A stretch of DNA of 64,000 nt from Nocardioides baculatus (GTDB lineage Bacteria; Actinomycetota; Actinomycetes; Propionibacteriales; Nocardioidaceae): NCBI RefSeq assembly GCF_016735675.1, contig NZ_JAERSG010000003.1, positions 652,103-716,102 of the forward strand, read 5' to 3'. Shown in pieces: positions 8,132 through 16,783 of the stretch. Under the pieces are notes generated by a model. The model worked only from the letters and a program-made list of their open reading frames with translations, was not told where the DNA came from and ran no database searches. Made by a program: the position numbers and the translations under genes. How positions within the stretch are numbered: position 1 is the stretch's first letter; the number at the start of each line of letters is the position of its first letter.

Positions 8132-9423
8132 CGGCCGCCCCGGCCGACCGGGCACCCCGTGTGCTCATCATCATCCAGAACCTGCACGTGCCCTTCGACC
8201 GGCGCGTGTGGCTCGAGTGCCAGTCGCTGCGGCGGGCCGGCTACGACGTCACCGTGGTCTGCCCGGCGGGGCCTGACTCGCGCCCGTTCGAGGTCATCGA
8301 CGGGGTCGAGGTCCACACCTACCGATCACGGCCGTCGTCCGGGGGCGCGCGGGGCTACGTCGTGGAGTACGCCCACTCGTTCCTGGCCACCGCCCGCCTG
8401 GTGGCGAAGGCCCGGCGCCGCGGCCGCATCGACGTGCTGCAGGCCTGCAACCCGCCGGACATCTTCTGGCCGATAGCCCGGTGGCTGCGGATGCGCGACG
8501 GGACCCGCTTCGTCTTCGACCACCACGACCTGTGCCCCGAGCTGTTCCGCTCGCGCTTCAACGGGACCGACGGCCCGGCCCTGCGCGGCCTGATGGCGCT
8601 CGAGCGGGCGACGTTCCGGACCGCCGACGCGGTCACCTCGACCAATGCGTCCTACGCCCGCGTCGCCACTGAGCGTGGTGGGAAGCCGTCGGAGGCCGTG
8701 ACCGTCGTCCGTACGGGCCCCGACCCGGAGCGGCTGCGCCGAGGTCCGGAGGACCCCGCGTGGCGCGGCGGGCGCACGCACCTGGTGGCCTACCTCGGGG
8801 TGATGGGACCGCAGGACGGGGTCGACCTGGCGATCGACGCCGCGGCGCACGTCGTGCACGAGATGGGTCGCGACGACGTCACCTTCGTCCTCATGGGGGG
8901 CGGCGACTGCTTCGAGGAGCTCGTGCAGCGACGGGACCGGCTGGGGCTGCGCGACCACGTCGTGATGACCGGTCGCGTCCCCGACGAGACGGTCCTGTCG
9001 GTGCTGTCGTCGGCCGACGTGGGGCTGAGCCCGGACCCGCGCAACCCGCTCAACGAGGTGTCGACGATGAACAAGACCATGGAGTACATGGCCTTCGAGC
9101 TGCCCGTGGTGGCCTTCGACCTCGTGGAGACCCGGGTCTCGGCCGGGGAGTCCGCGGTCTACGCCGACGGCGACGACGTGGTGTCCTACGCGCACGCGCT
9201 CGTGGCCCTGCTCGACGACCCGGAGGCGCGGTCCCGGATGGGCCGGGCAGGTCGTCGGCGCGTGCTGGACGAGCTCGCGTGGAAGCACCAGGAGGCGCCG
9301 TACGTCGGCGTGTTCGACCGGCTCGTCGGGATCGAGCGCACCCCGGTGGTGATCCCGGCGCCGCGGGCGGCGGCCGACGCCTCAGTAGTCGATGCGCTTG
9401 TTGCCTCGCCAGGTGACGCCTGA
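8128..9423 (+). CDS. Glycosyltransferase, family 4-like (GT-B fold)
   Basis: A 431-residue predicted cytosolic or membrane-associated glycosyltransferase. The N-terminal domain opens with VLIIIQNLHVPFDRRVW, typical of family 4 enzymes that have a GT4-like first domain. The C-terminal donor-binding domain contains YLGVMGPQDGVD, LMGGGD, GRVPDE and the family glutamate region NEVSTMNKTMEYMAFELPVV. The GTG start overlaps the preceding stop. It probably adds one sugar of the EPS repeat unit on the inner face of the membrane. The last 42 bp overlap the 3' end of the convergent beta-helix gene. Confidence 0.85.
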   Translation: MTAAPADRAPRVLIIIQNLHVPFDRRVWLECQSLRRAGYDVTVVCPAGPDSRPFEVIDGVEVHTYRSRPSSGGARGYVVEYAHSFLATARLVAKARRRGRIDVLQACNPPDIFWPIARWLRMRDGTRFVFDHHDLCPELFRSRFNGTDGPALRGLMALERATFRTADAVTSTNASYARVATERGGKPSEAVTVVRTGPDPERLRRGPEDPAWRGGRTHLVAYLGVMGPQDGVDLAIDAAAHVVHEMGRDDVTFVLMGGGDCFEELVQRRDRLGLRDHVVMTGRVPDETVLSVLSSADVGLSPDPRNPLNEVSTMNKTMEYMAFELPVVAFDLVETRVSAGESAVYADGDDVVSYAHALVALLDDPEARSRMGRAGRRRVLDELAWKHQEAPYVGVFDRLVGIERTPVVIPAPRAAADASVVDALVASPGDA

Positions 9424-10419
9424 GCGGTGGCAGCCGTCGGAGGGTCCGTACTCCCCGACCTTGGGCCCGTAGACCTCGCTGAACCGGTTGTCCACGACCG
9501 AGAAGTTCCGCGGCCGGGCGATCGGGCAGTAGAGCGTGTAGGACCCGCCGGCGAGCAGGTTGCGCTGGACCGAGCTGTGGATGACCGACGTGTAGTCGGG
9601 CTGGCCGCCGAAGGTCACCGCGGAGCTGCCGTTGCAGTTCGCGTCGCTCGGGTAGGAGCAGCCCGGCGAGAAGGCGTGGAAGACGTTGTGCTTCAGCCGC
9701 ACGCTGCGCCCCACGAGCACCTGGGTGCCGTCGGTGTGCGGGTCACCCTCGATCGCGTTGTAGAGGTCGTGGACGTAGCTGTCCTTCACGGTGACGAAGC
9801 TGTCCAGGCTGAAGCCGTTCTCGCAGTGGGTGACCTCGACGCGCAGGATGCGCAGGTTGCGGTCGCCGAACCCGGACTCGCCGGGGCCGTTGGGGCACCG
9901 GATCTCGCTGTCCTTGACGAGGGTGCGCGGCCAGCGGCCCGCCCGGCTCCTGCCGAGGCTCGGCACCGCCGTGCAGCCGGTCAACGACCGCTCGGTCGAG
10001 GACTCGCTCGTGCGGCAGTAGCGGGCCTGGCCCTCGATGTGCACGCAGCCCGCACGCGAGTTCTGGATGGTGACGTCGAGGGCGGTGACGACGATGCAGC
10101 CGCTGACGTCCCAGCCGTCGACCACGGCACCGCGGGTGGACACCGTCCGGTCGCCGGAGTAGCTGGTCAGCGCCGTGCCGGACGGTACGCCGGTCGAGGC
10201 CGGTCCCGGCCAGCAGCCGCCCCATGCATCAGGGCCTCCCGGCTCCCCCCGAGGGCCCGTGCAGGCCCGGGCGGCCGAGCGGGACTGGCCCGCTGAGCCT
10301 GCCCCGACCGCGGCGGACGCCTGCGCGCCCGGCTGCGGACCGTCGCCCGGCAGGCCCACCGACGGCGACAGACCGAGCAGGAGGACGACGGACAGGGCAG
10401 CCTTCACCAGAAGTGCCAT
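9382..10419 (-). CDS. Secreted right-handed beta-helix protein
   Basis: A 345-residue exported protein. The chosen ATG gives MALLVKAALSVVLLLGL, a clear signal peptide, and lies 6 nt after a CACGAT -10 element. An open frame upstream to 10488 would destroy the signal peptide and run through the promoter. A Ser/Ala/Gly/Pro-rich linker follows, then repeated strands such as VTALDVTIQNSRAGCVHIEG and LVKDSEIRCPN typical of pectate-lyase-like parallel beta-helices. Many cysteines suggest disulfides outside the cell. Beta-helix proteins in EPS loci are often polysaccharide lyases, epimerases or polymer-binding proteins. No catalytic residues could be assigned here. Confidence 0.75.
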   Translation of the reverse strand: MALLVKAALSVVLLLGLSPSVGLPGDGPQPGAQASAAVGAGSAGQSRSAARACTGPRGEPGGPDAWGGCWPGPASTGVPSGTALTSYSGDRTVSTRGAVVDGWDVSGCIVVTALDVTIQNSRAGCVHIEGQARYCRTSESSTERSLTGCTAVPSLGRSRAGRWPRTLVKDSEIRCPNGPGESGFGDRNLRILRVEVTHCENGFSLDSFVTVKDSYVHDLYNAIEGDPHTDGTQVLVGRSVRLKHNVFHAFSPGCSYPSDANCNGSSAVTFGGQPDYTSVIHSSVQRNLLAGGSYTLYCPIARPRNFSVVDNRFSEVYGPKVGEYGPSDGCHRSGVTWRGNKRIDY

Positions 10420-10425
10420 CCGTCC

Positions 10426-10481
10426 ATCGTGGTCGCCCCGGACGTGGTCGACAACCCGGGCGGGCGCCCCCAAATGAGGTA
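10426..10481 (-). promoter_or_regulatory. Leaderless promoter with EPS-island motif (site 2)
   Basis: On the minus strand CACGAT (10431-10426) is followed by 6 nt and the ATG at 10419. The motif TACCTCATTTGGGGG (10481-10467) is centred about 55 bp upstream of that start. The two elements fill the gap between this gene and the next gene upstream. Confidence 0.55.
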
Positions 10482-10492
10482 AAAACACCCGC

Positions 10493-11620
10493 TCACCCGC
10501 TCAGCACGGCGGTCTTGAACCGCTCGTAGCGAGCGCTCCAGTCGTGCTCGGCGCGGAACGCGTCGAGCTCCTCGGCGCTCGGCTCCGGCATCTCGGACGC
10601 GGCGCGCACCGCCGGGGCGTAGGGACCGCCGGGCGGCACGAGCAGGACCCGGTCGGAGACGCCACGCACCGGCGGGAGGTCGGTGGACACGGTCGGCCTG
10701 CCGGCGGCGAGGTACTCGTAGAGCTTCAGCGGGCTCATCGCCTCGGTCAGCGGCGACCTGACGTGCGGGAGCAGGCACACGCGCGACGCACGGATCATCG
10801 CCAGCACCTCGCCCCGCGGGTGCCATCCGCGCACCACCACGTTGTCCAGCGGGGCGAGCTCGTCGACGACGCCGGGATCGGCGACCGGACCCACCAGGAC
10901 GATCGTCCACTCCCGCCCGAGCTCGCGTGCACAGGCCGCGAGGGCGGCGGTGTCGACGCGACGCTCGAGCGAGCCGACCCACAGCGCGACCGGACCTTCC
11001 AGGGCGCGGAACCAGTCGGGGGCGGGGGTGTCGTCGTCGAGCTGCGAGACGTCCACCCCGTTGGGCACCACGGTCGACCGTCCGGCGCCGATGCGGTCGG
11101 CGATCGTGCGCGAGACGGTGATGACGTTCACGTCGCGCCGGGCCATCTCGTCGTAGCTCCACCGGATCGCTCCGCCGGCCGCGGCGAAGAGCCCGTCGTC
11201 CTCGGTGGCCCAGTCGTCCCAGCCGAAGTAGACGACGTCGCGCCAGGCCGCCGGATCAGCGACCGCCGCGAGCACGGGATGGCACGCGACCAGCACCGAG
11301 CCCGGCGGTGCGGTGCGGCGGATCCGTCGCTCGAGGCGCCGGTAGGCGGGCAGCATGTCCGGACCGACCGGGTCGCCCCGCGACCATCGGCCCGGCCGGG
11401 TCAGCCGGCGCGCGACTCCCGGAGGGAAGCACCCGTCGAGGTCGGGGTGAGGCGCCAGCGTCCGGAGCCAGTTGCGGAACGGGTCGACGACGGTCACCGA
11501 CTCGACCTCGACGTCGTCGACGAGTCGTTTGACGATCGCCTGCCCGGACCTGAAGTGCCCGTCGGCGTGCCCGTCGGCCCACGTCCGGTACGTCAGCACG
11601 GCCACCACGCTGTCGCCCAC
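10493..11620 (-). CDS. Glycosyltransferase, GT4-like
   Basis: A 375-residue GT-B type protein. The N-terminal part begins VVAVLTYRTWADG and contains a YFGWDDWAT segment seen in family 4-like transferases. The C-terminal nucleotide-binding domain has VALWVGSLERRVD, IVLVGPVADP, VRGWHPRGEV and the donor-site region SPLKLYEYLAAGRPTVSTDLPPV. It lies 3 bp after the flippase gene in the same minus-strand run (15031 to 10493) and probably extends the repeat unit. Donor and linkage cannot be read from sequence. Confidence 0.85.
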   Translation of the reverse strand: MGDSVVAVLTYRTWADGHADGHFRSGQAIVKRLVDDVEVESVTVVDPFRNWLRTLAPHPDLDGCFPPGVARRLTRPGRWSRGDPVGPDMLPAYRRLERRIRRTAPPGSVLVACHPVLAAVADPAAWRDVVYFGWDDWATEDDGLFAAAGGAIRWSYDEMARRDVNVITVSRTIADRIGAGRSTVVPNGVDVSQLDDDTPAPDWFRALEGPVALWVGSLERRVDTAALAACARELGREWTIVLVGPVADPGVVDELAPLDNVVVRGWHPRGEVLAMIRASRVCLLPHVRSPLTEAMSPLKLYEYLAAGRPTVSTDLPPVRGVSDRVLLVPPGGPYAPAVRAASEMPEPSAEELDAFRAEHDWSARYERFKTAVLSG

Positions 11621-11623
11621 GGC

Positions 11624-13102
11624 CTACCCCCAGGAGCCCTGCATGTCGCGCAGGCTCCGGGCCCGGACGAGCGCGGACCGGACCCAGCGCGCGGTCAGCA
11701 GGAGGTAGGCGACACCGCCGGCCAGCCCGCCCGCCACCAGGGTGGTCCACGGCCGGGTGCCCATTCCTCCGGCGGCCACCGCCACCAGCCCGGCGGCCAC
11801 GGCCGCGGCCGCGGGGAGTGCCGACGTCAGGAACACACGACCGGCGCGCTCCCCCACCAGCGGACGTACGAGCGCGAGGTGCGCCGGCACCACGACGACG
11901 AGCATGACCGCGAGGTTGGCGACCACGACGGCGCGCACGTCCTGCCCCGAGGCCCACCACACGGCCGGCACCTGCACCGCGAGCCAGGCCACCTGCACGA
12001 GCAGGTAGCGCCGGGTCAGGCCACCCGCGACCGCCACGTCGACGCAGAGCTTGCAGAGGATCTCCCCCAGCTTGCAGAAGGTGAGGACCTGGAGGACGAC
12101 CACCGCGCCCGCCCACCGGCTGCCGTAGAGCGTCTCCACGAGCGACGGCGCGAGGACGGCGAGCAGCACGCAGACCGGCAGGAACGCCCACATCATGAGC
12201 TCGACGCACCGGGCGAAGACCTGCCGCACCAACGGCGGGTCGTCCCTGATCTGCGCGAAGAGCGGCAGCCCGACGTTGAGCAGGACGGGCAGGAACAGCC
12301 CCACCGGCCAGGCCGCGACGTTCTCACCCAACGTGAACAGGCCCACCCCGCTCGCGCCGACCGACCGACCGATGAAGAAGACGTTGACGCCCGCGACCAC
12401 GGTGCCGACGAGCGTCGCGCCCACCAGCGGAAGGCCCAGGCGCACGATGTCCCTCGCGACGTCGGCCCGGAACCCCGGCAGGTAGCGCCGGGTCACCACG
12501 AGCTGCAGCCCGACCACCACCACGACCTGGCCGACCACCCGCGACCAGACGAGTGCCATCGCGCCGTGTCCCTCCAGCGCCAGCCAGACCATCACCCCCG
12601 TCGACACGGCGAAGGCGACGAGCTCGATCGCCGACTGCACGGCCATCCGGAAGTCCCGCCGCAGCTGGGCGGTGGGGATGCAGGCCGGGGCGCCGAGCAG
12701 CACGCACAGTGCCAGGACGCGCATCGCGCCATCGGCCTGCGGGGTGCCGAACGCGGAGGCGATCGGCGCCGCGAGGAGGAAGAGCGCGAGCGCGAGGATC
12801 GAGTAGCTGGTGAGCGCCAGCGTGAGCGCCGTCGGGGCCACGCAGTCGAAGTCCTGCTTCGACGCCCGCAGCAACGCGGAGTGGATCCCGAGCTCGGCGA
12901 CCTGCCCGATCAGGGTGAGCACGACGATGGCCACGGCGTAGACGCCGAAGTGCTCGGGCACGAGCAACCGCGCGGCCACGATGCCCGAGACGAGTCCGCC
13001 TGCCCGCAGGACGACGACCCCGGCGGAGCTCCACATCGCGCCGCGCACCACGCGCCCGCCGAGGCTGTTGCTCCCGGTGCGGACACCGGTCGACGGCGTC
13101 AC
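11624..13102 (-). CDS. Wzx-type polysaccharide flippase (MOP superfamily)
   Basis: A 492-residue integral membrane protein with about 12-14 hydrophobic helices, from RGAMWSSAGVVVLRAGGLVSG at the N-terminus to the C-terminal pair around residues 430-470. The start of the first helix and the ARLLVPEHFGVYAVA loop are typical of polysaccharide exporters. The family carries undecaprenyl-diphosphate-linked repeat units from the inner to the outer face of the membrane, where the Wzy-like polymerase (16780-18153) would join them. It overlaps the preceding glycosyltransferase gene by 4 bp, so the two are co-translated. Confidence 0.9.
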   Translation of the reverse strand: MTPSTGVRTGSNSLGGRVVRGAMWSSAGVVVLRAGGLVSGIVAARLLVPEHFGVYAVAIVVLTLIGQVAELGIHSALLRASKQDFDCVAPTALTLALTSYSILALALFLLAAPIASAFGTPQADGAMRVLALCVLLGAPACIPTAQLRRDFRMAVQSAIELVAFAVSTGVMVWLALEGHGAMALVWSRVVGQVVVVVGLQLVVTRRYLPGFRADVARDIVRLGLPLVGATLVGTVVAGVNVFFIGRSVGASGVGLFTLGENVAAWPVGLFLPVLLNVGLPLFAQIRDDPPLVRQVFARCVELMMWAFLPVCVLLAVLAPSLVETLYGSRWAGAVVVLQVLTFCKLGEILCKLCVDVAVAGGLTRRYLLVQVAWLAVQVPAVWWASGQDVRAVVVANLAVMLVVVVPAHLALVRPLVGERAGRVFLTSALPAAAAVAAGLVAVAAGGMGTRPWTTLVAGGLAGGVAYLLLTARWVRSALVRARSLRDMQGSWG

Positions 13103-14004
13103 TGTGCCCCGGAGGTCCGCAGGCCGACCGGTCCACCGACCGTCCGCTGGAGCTTCGCCGTGCCGCGCCGGATCTTGTTCCTCTTGCGTCGGGCGTAGAG
13201 GCGCAGGACCTCCTGCCGCGCCCTGCGGCGCTGGCCGGGGTCGAGGGTGGAGCGACCGACCCAGTCGAGGAGCTCGCGTGCCTGGATCAGGTCAGCGGCG
13301 TGCTGGTGCCACGCCGGGACACCCAGCAGCCTGGTCAACCCGGCCGGGTCCACCTCCGTCCGCTCGCGTCGCGCGAGGGGTGCAGCGACGTGGCCCCACG
13401 GTCCGGCCAGCGCGAGGCGCGCAGCGAACACCTCGTCCTCGCGCAGGATGTTGCGCCGCGGCAGCACCGCGACCTCCCGTCGCATCATCGCGTAGAGCGG
13501 GTCGAGGAGGGCGAAGCCGCTGGTCAGCAGTCGCAGCATCTCGGCGAACCGGGTGACCGGGTCCGGCGAGTCCAGGGGCGTCGGGTCGTAAGCCGTCGAG
13601 GTGGTGACGACGCCGGCCTCGTCGACGTACGTCATCTGGGTCGTGACGAGCACCCGGCGCCGGTCCTCGGCGAAGGCGGCGAGGGTCCGCGACACGTAGT
13701 CCGGCTCCAGCGCGTCCGCGTCGCCCAGCCACCGCACGAAGGCGCCGTTCGACGCCTCGGCGACACCCCGGAAGTTGTTGAGCAGCCCGACGTTGGCGGG
13801 ATGCCTGAGGTAGGACACACGCGGGTCCCGGCGGGCGAGGCCGCGGCACAGCTCCTCGGTGCCGTCCGTCGAGGCGTTGTCGCCGATCACCACCTCGAGG
13901 TGCGGGTAGTCCTGGGCGAGCGCCGACTCCAGCACCGGGCCGAGGGTCCCGGCACCGTTGCGGACGGGACAGGCGATGGTGACGAGGGGGCGGTCGTCAC
14001 GCAC
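13099..14004 (-). CDS. Glycosyltransferase family 2
   Basis: A 301-residue GT-A protein. It opens with LVTIACPVRNGAGTL, followed by VVIGDNASTDGT and the metal-binding acidic motif WLGDADAL around the donor site. A C-terminal basic region (ARRKRNKIRRG) may touch the membrane. The GTG at 14004 was chosen because it overlaps the upstream gene's stop by 8 bp, giving tight coupling, and because the family fold begins 6 residues later. An ATG farther upstream at 14082 would add about 26 low-complexity residues inside the neighbouring gene. It acts in EPS repeat-unit assembly. Confidence 0.83.
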   Translation of the reverse strand: MRDDRPLVTIACPVRNGAGTLGPVLESALAQDYPHLEVVIGDNASTDGTEELCRGLARRDPRVSYLRHPANVGLLNNFRGVAEASNGAFVRWLGDADALEPDYVSRTLAAFAEDRRRVLVTTQMTYVDEAGVVTTSTAYDPTPLDSPDPVTRFAEMLRLLTSGFALLDPLYAMMRREVAVLPRRNILREDEVFAARLALAGPWGHVAAPLARRERTEVDPAGLTRLLGVPAWHQHAADLIQARELLDWVGRSTLDPGQRRRARQEVLRLYARRKRNKIRRGTAKLQRTVGGPVGLRTSGAQ

Positions 14005-15031
14005 CGGGTTCCTCGACCCGCTCGAGCCAGATCTCGCGCCACCAGCAGACGTACTCCCGGGGGCAGTTCGCGGTGAAGGCACCCTCGCAGACGATGTCCT
14101 CGAGGATGATGCACGGCGACTTCATGACCAGCATCCGCCCGGAGCGCTCGTCGATGCACTGCGTCGCCCGCGCCTTCACCCGCGCCGTCCGTCCGCAGAA
14201 CCGCGACATCTCGGCCTCGAAGCCCATCCCGCGGTTGAGCAGGTCCCCGTCGAGCGTCGCCATGATCTCCTCGCGCGACTTGATGCGCACGAGCTCACCG
14301 GGCCGCAGGCCGAGCTCCTCGGTCGGGGTGCGGCCGTGGGTGACCCCGCCCTCCAGGAACCGCCACTGGAGCCCCTTCCGGATGCGCAGGTAGGGCGGCA
14401 GCACCCGGGTGCTGACCCCCTGGTAGCGGTTGAACACGGCCACCGCGAACGCCTTGGTGACCTCCGGTGCGCTCGCGTTGCCGGAGGCGACGTCGTCGGC
14501 GTACTGGCCGAGGCGCTTGAGCGGGAGCGCCTCGGGGGTGGCGCGCAGCATCTCGGTGCCCTGGCAGGACCAGCGGGTCGCGCCGTCCTCGAACGGCTCC
14601 CGCGTCGTGTTGGCCTCCAGCAGCGGCAGGAGCCTGCGATGACCGGGACCGTCCGGCTCCGGCTCCGGGTCCGGCTCGGCGGCGGCGTCCGCCGGGTCGA
14701 CCCGCCTGACCCAGGCGTCCTTCCAGTACAGCTGGCACCGGGTCTGGCAGCCGCCGTGGGCGGACCCGTCGCACCGGCACGCCGTCAGGTGCACCGCGCG
14801 GGACATCCGGCGCATCCCCGAGTGGCCGATGTAGTCGCACGCCTTGAGGGCCACCTTGTGGACCGTCATCCGCCGGCCGCACCAGGCCGTCATCTCGGGC
14901 ATGAACGGGAGGCCGTCGAGCTCGCCCGCCTCGTCCAGCGTGGCGAGGATCTCCTCGGCGCTGAGCACCTCCACGACGTCGCCCACCCGCAGGCTCGTCC
15001 GGTTCCTCCGCAGTGTGTCCACGGTCTGCAT
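13997..15031 (-). CDS. Duplicated cysteine-rich protein of unknown function
   Basis: A 344-residue protein built from two related halves of about 100 residues separated by an acidic Pro/Glu linker and a central region. Half 1 reads VGDVVEVLSAEEILATLD, then PEMTAWCGRR, CDYIG, CRCDGSAHGGC and WKDAWVRRV. Half 2 reads PGELVRIKSREEIMATLD, then AEMSRFCGRT, CIDER, CEGAFTANC and WWREIWLERV. Cysteines occupy matching places in both halves, suggesting metal binding or disulfides. There is no signal peptide or membrane helix. The ATG is 6 nt after a TAGCGT -10 and heads the minus-strand run with a GT2, the flippase and a GT4. I do not recognise a function; similar single-unit proteins are, from memory, scattered as hypothetical proteins. 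Confidence 0.8.
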   Translation of the reverse strand: MQTVDTLRRNRTSLRVGDVVEVLSAEEILATLDEAGELDGLPFMPEMTAWCGRRMTVHKVALKACDYIGHSGMRRMSRAVHLTACRCDGSAHGGCQTRCQLYWKDAWVRRVDPADAAAEPDPEPEPDGPGHRRLLPLLEANTTREPFEDGATRWSCQGTEMLRATPEALPLKRLGQYADDVASGNASAPEVTKAFAVAVFNRYQGVSTRVLPPYLRIRKGLQWRFLEGGVTHGRTPTEELGLRPGELVRIKSREEIMATLDGDLLNRGMGFEAEMSRFCGRTARVKARATQCIDERSGRMLVMKSPCIILEDIVCEGAFTANCPREYVCWWREIWLERVEEPGA

Positions 15032-15037
15032 GCCGCG

Positions 15038-15099
15038 ACGCTAGATCGGCTCCCGGCGCCCCCTCACGCGCCCGGACGGGCCTCCCCTAAATGGGGGAT
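15038..15099. promoter_or_regulatory. Divergent promoter region with EPS-island motif (site 3)
   Basis: On the minus strand TAGCGT (15043-15038) is followed by 6 nt and the ATG at 15031. The motif TCCCCTAAATGGGGGAT (15083-15099) is centred 60 bp upstream of that start. Toward the plus strand a GAGACT hexamer (15138-15143) would also place a start about 59 bp from the motif, serving the Wzz-like gene at 15188. Confidence 0.6.
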
Positions 15100-15187
15100 C
15101 AGTCGGCCGCACCCCCTGCCCGCCCGACCTCCGAACCGAGACTTCACGGGAGGAGCGCAGGAAGGCAGACGGGGGCAGGTAGGTCGT

Positions 15188-16063
15188 ATGGAGTTCTGGG
15201 TCACGCTCGCCGGCATCGTGCGCCGCAAGCGGGTGGTCATCCGCGCCCTGGCCGTCGCGATCACGCTCGGCGCGCTCGCCTACGCGCTCACCCCGCCGAC
15301 GTACGTCGCCCGCACCACGATGGTGCTGACCCTGACGCCGTTCGGTGGCTCGGAGTCACGCGACCCCAAGGTGCCGACCGACCTCACCAACCCGATGCTC
15401 AACTTCAACGACAGCCTCACCACGACGTCGGCCATCCTCATCAACGCGATGAACATCGAGGACGTCGCCGAGCAGCTCGACGCGACGGGTTCCACCCACC
15501 TCGTCGTCGACGACGGTCGCTCGAACCCCGACCTGCTCGGCCTCAACGGGCCGTTCCTGCACATCCGGGTCGACAGCGAGTCGCGCTCGACGGCCGCCCG
15601 CGTGGCGCAGGAGGCGCAGGCGCTCATGCGCGAGAAGCTCGAGGACTGGCAGGTCGAGCTCGACGCACCGCAGTCCACCTACATCCGGCTCGTGGACGTG
15701 GTGCCCCCCGGTGCGCCCGAGATCGACCGCGGCGGGCAGGTCAAGACGGCCGCCCTCGCCACCGTGCTCGGTGGCGCGTCGAGCATCGTCATCGCCTACT
15801 TCGCCCACCAGCTCCGGTCCCGCCGGCGGGCCGAGGAGGGCGACGAGGAGCTCACCCTCGAGAGCCTCGCCACGTGGGAGCCCGACGTCGACCCGGAGCC
15901 CGATCCCGAGCCCGATCCCGAGCCCGAGCCCCGTCGCGGCCGCGACCGGGTGCTGGTGCCGGACGTCCCCCGCGCGGAGGACGACCCGACCGGGACGCCC
16001 GCGCTCAGTCCCTCCCCCTGGAAGAAGAAGGGCACGGCCAGGCGCACCCGCGGGGGCAGGTGA
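15188..16063 (+). CDS. Wzz/CpsC-like chain-length determinant, paralogue 1
   Basis: A 291-residue membrane protein. An N-terminal helix (about residues 17-35), an extracellular region of about 160 residues containing DLTNPMLNFNDSLTTTSAILINAMN, and a second helix (about residues 190-210) give the Wzz topology. The cytoplasmic tail is unusually long, acidic and Pro/Glu-rich (DPEPDPEPDPEPEP) and ends in basic residues. There is no Walker kinase domain, so a partner tyrosine kinase would have to come from elsewhere. These proteins set polymer length or bridge polymerase and export. The paralogues at 16073 and 18174 share the NPLLNF-type signature. The 3' end is 9 bp from the next gene. Confidence 0.82.
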   Translation: MEFWVTLAGIVRRKRVVIRALAVAITLGALAYALTPPTYVARTTMVLTLTPFGGSESRDPKVPTDLTNPMLNFNDSLTTTSAILINAMNIEDVAEQLDATGSTHLVVDDGRSNPDLLGLNGPFLHIRVDSESRSTAARVAQEAQALMREKLEDWQVELDAPQSTYIRLVDVVPPGAPEIDRGGQVKTAALATVLGGASSIVIAYFAHQLRSRRRAEEGDEELTLESLATWEPDVDPEPDPEPDPEPEPRRGRDRVLVPDVPRAEDDPTGTPALSPSPWKKKGTARRTRGGR

Positions 16064-16072
16064 CGACGCGCG

Positions 16073-16783
16073 ATGGGGTCCTGGCAGGTCGCGGTGCTCC
16101 TGGTGCGCCGCTGGTACGTCACGCTGGGGGCGTTCCTGGCCACGATCGGGGTGTCCGCGCTCGTCTACGCCTCGCTCCCCGCGCAGTACCAGACGGGCAG
16201 CGTGATGGTGGTGACCACGTCGCTCACCGGGCGCAGCGAGGAGCCGCCGAGCCAGGAGCCCGACCTCACCAACCCGCTGCTCAACTTCGAGAACGACGTC
16301 AACCTCTCGACGGCGATCCTCATCGAGCAGCTCAACAGCCCGGGGGTGGCCGAGGCGCTCGGGGCACCCGCCGGCTCGACGACGACGTACGTCGTGAGTG
16401 ACGGCAACACCAACGCCGAGCTCCTCCAGTCGGGTCCGCTCCTGTTCGTGCAGGGCAACGGCCCGACGCCCGAGGCCGCGCGGAGCATCACCGAGCGGGT
16501 CGACGCGATGGCGGCGCTCCTGCTCGAACGACGACAGCGCGACCTCGAGGCCCCACCGTCGACCTACCTCCGCACGAGCGAGATCGTGCCCCCCACCGCG
16601 GGCCTCCGGCTGACCCGGAGCCCGAGCCGGGCCGTCGTGGCGACCGGTGCCCTGGCGGCCGCGGCCGGGCTGGCGGCAGCCCTCGGCTTCGACCGCCTGG
16701 CAGCGGCACGTCGTCGCAGCGCGACGACGAGGACGGTCAGCGCCCCGGTCCTGGCCACGCCGCTTCCCGAGGGGGCGCGATGA
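16073..16783 (+). CDS. Wzz/CpsC-like chain-length determinant, paralogue 2
   Basis: A 236-residue relative of the preceding protein, with two membrane helices (about 17-35 and 184-203) and a short cytoplasmic tail. The extracellular part carries PDLTNPLLNFENDVNLSTAILIEQ, the same signature as paralogue 1. There is no kinase domain. The stop overlaps the start of the polymerase gene by 4 bp, which supports a shared complex with the Wzy-like protein. Confidence 0.82.
   Translation: MGSWQVAVLLVRRWYVTLGAFLATIGVSALVYASLPAQYQTGSVMVVTTSLTGRSEEPPSQEPDLTNPLLNFENDVNLSTAILIEQLNSPGVAEALGAPAGSTTTYVVSDGNTNAELLQSGPLLFVQGNGPTPEAARSITERVDAMAALLLERRQRDLEAPPSTYLRTSEIVPPTAGLRLTRSPSRAVVATGALAAAAGLAAALGFDRLAAARRRSATTRTVSAPVLATPLPEGAR

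Noticed and set aside
4763..8155. A very long open frame on the minus strand (over 1,100 codons) opposite the sugar transferase, RmlC-like and dehydrogenase genes
   Set aside because: It is a high-GC antisense shadow: the plus strand carries three recognisable enzymes, and the minus-strand translation is low-complexity Arg/Asp/Val/Gly without domains.
13958..15187. A plus-strand open frame upstream of the first Wzz-like gene
   Set aside because: It lies opposite the cysteine-rich protein gene and crosses the divergent promoter. The Wzz fold begins at the ATG at 15188.
15890..15940. A short repeat array that could look like a CRISPR
   Set aside because: The repeat encodes an in-frame Asp-Pro-Glu-Pro tail of the Wzz-like protein. 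No spacer structure or cas genes are present in the window.
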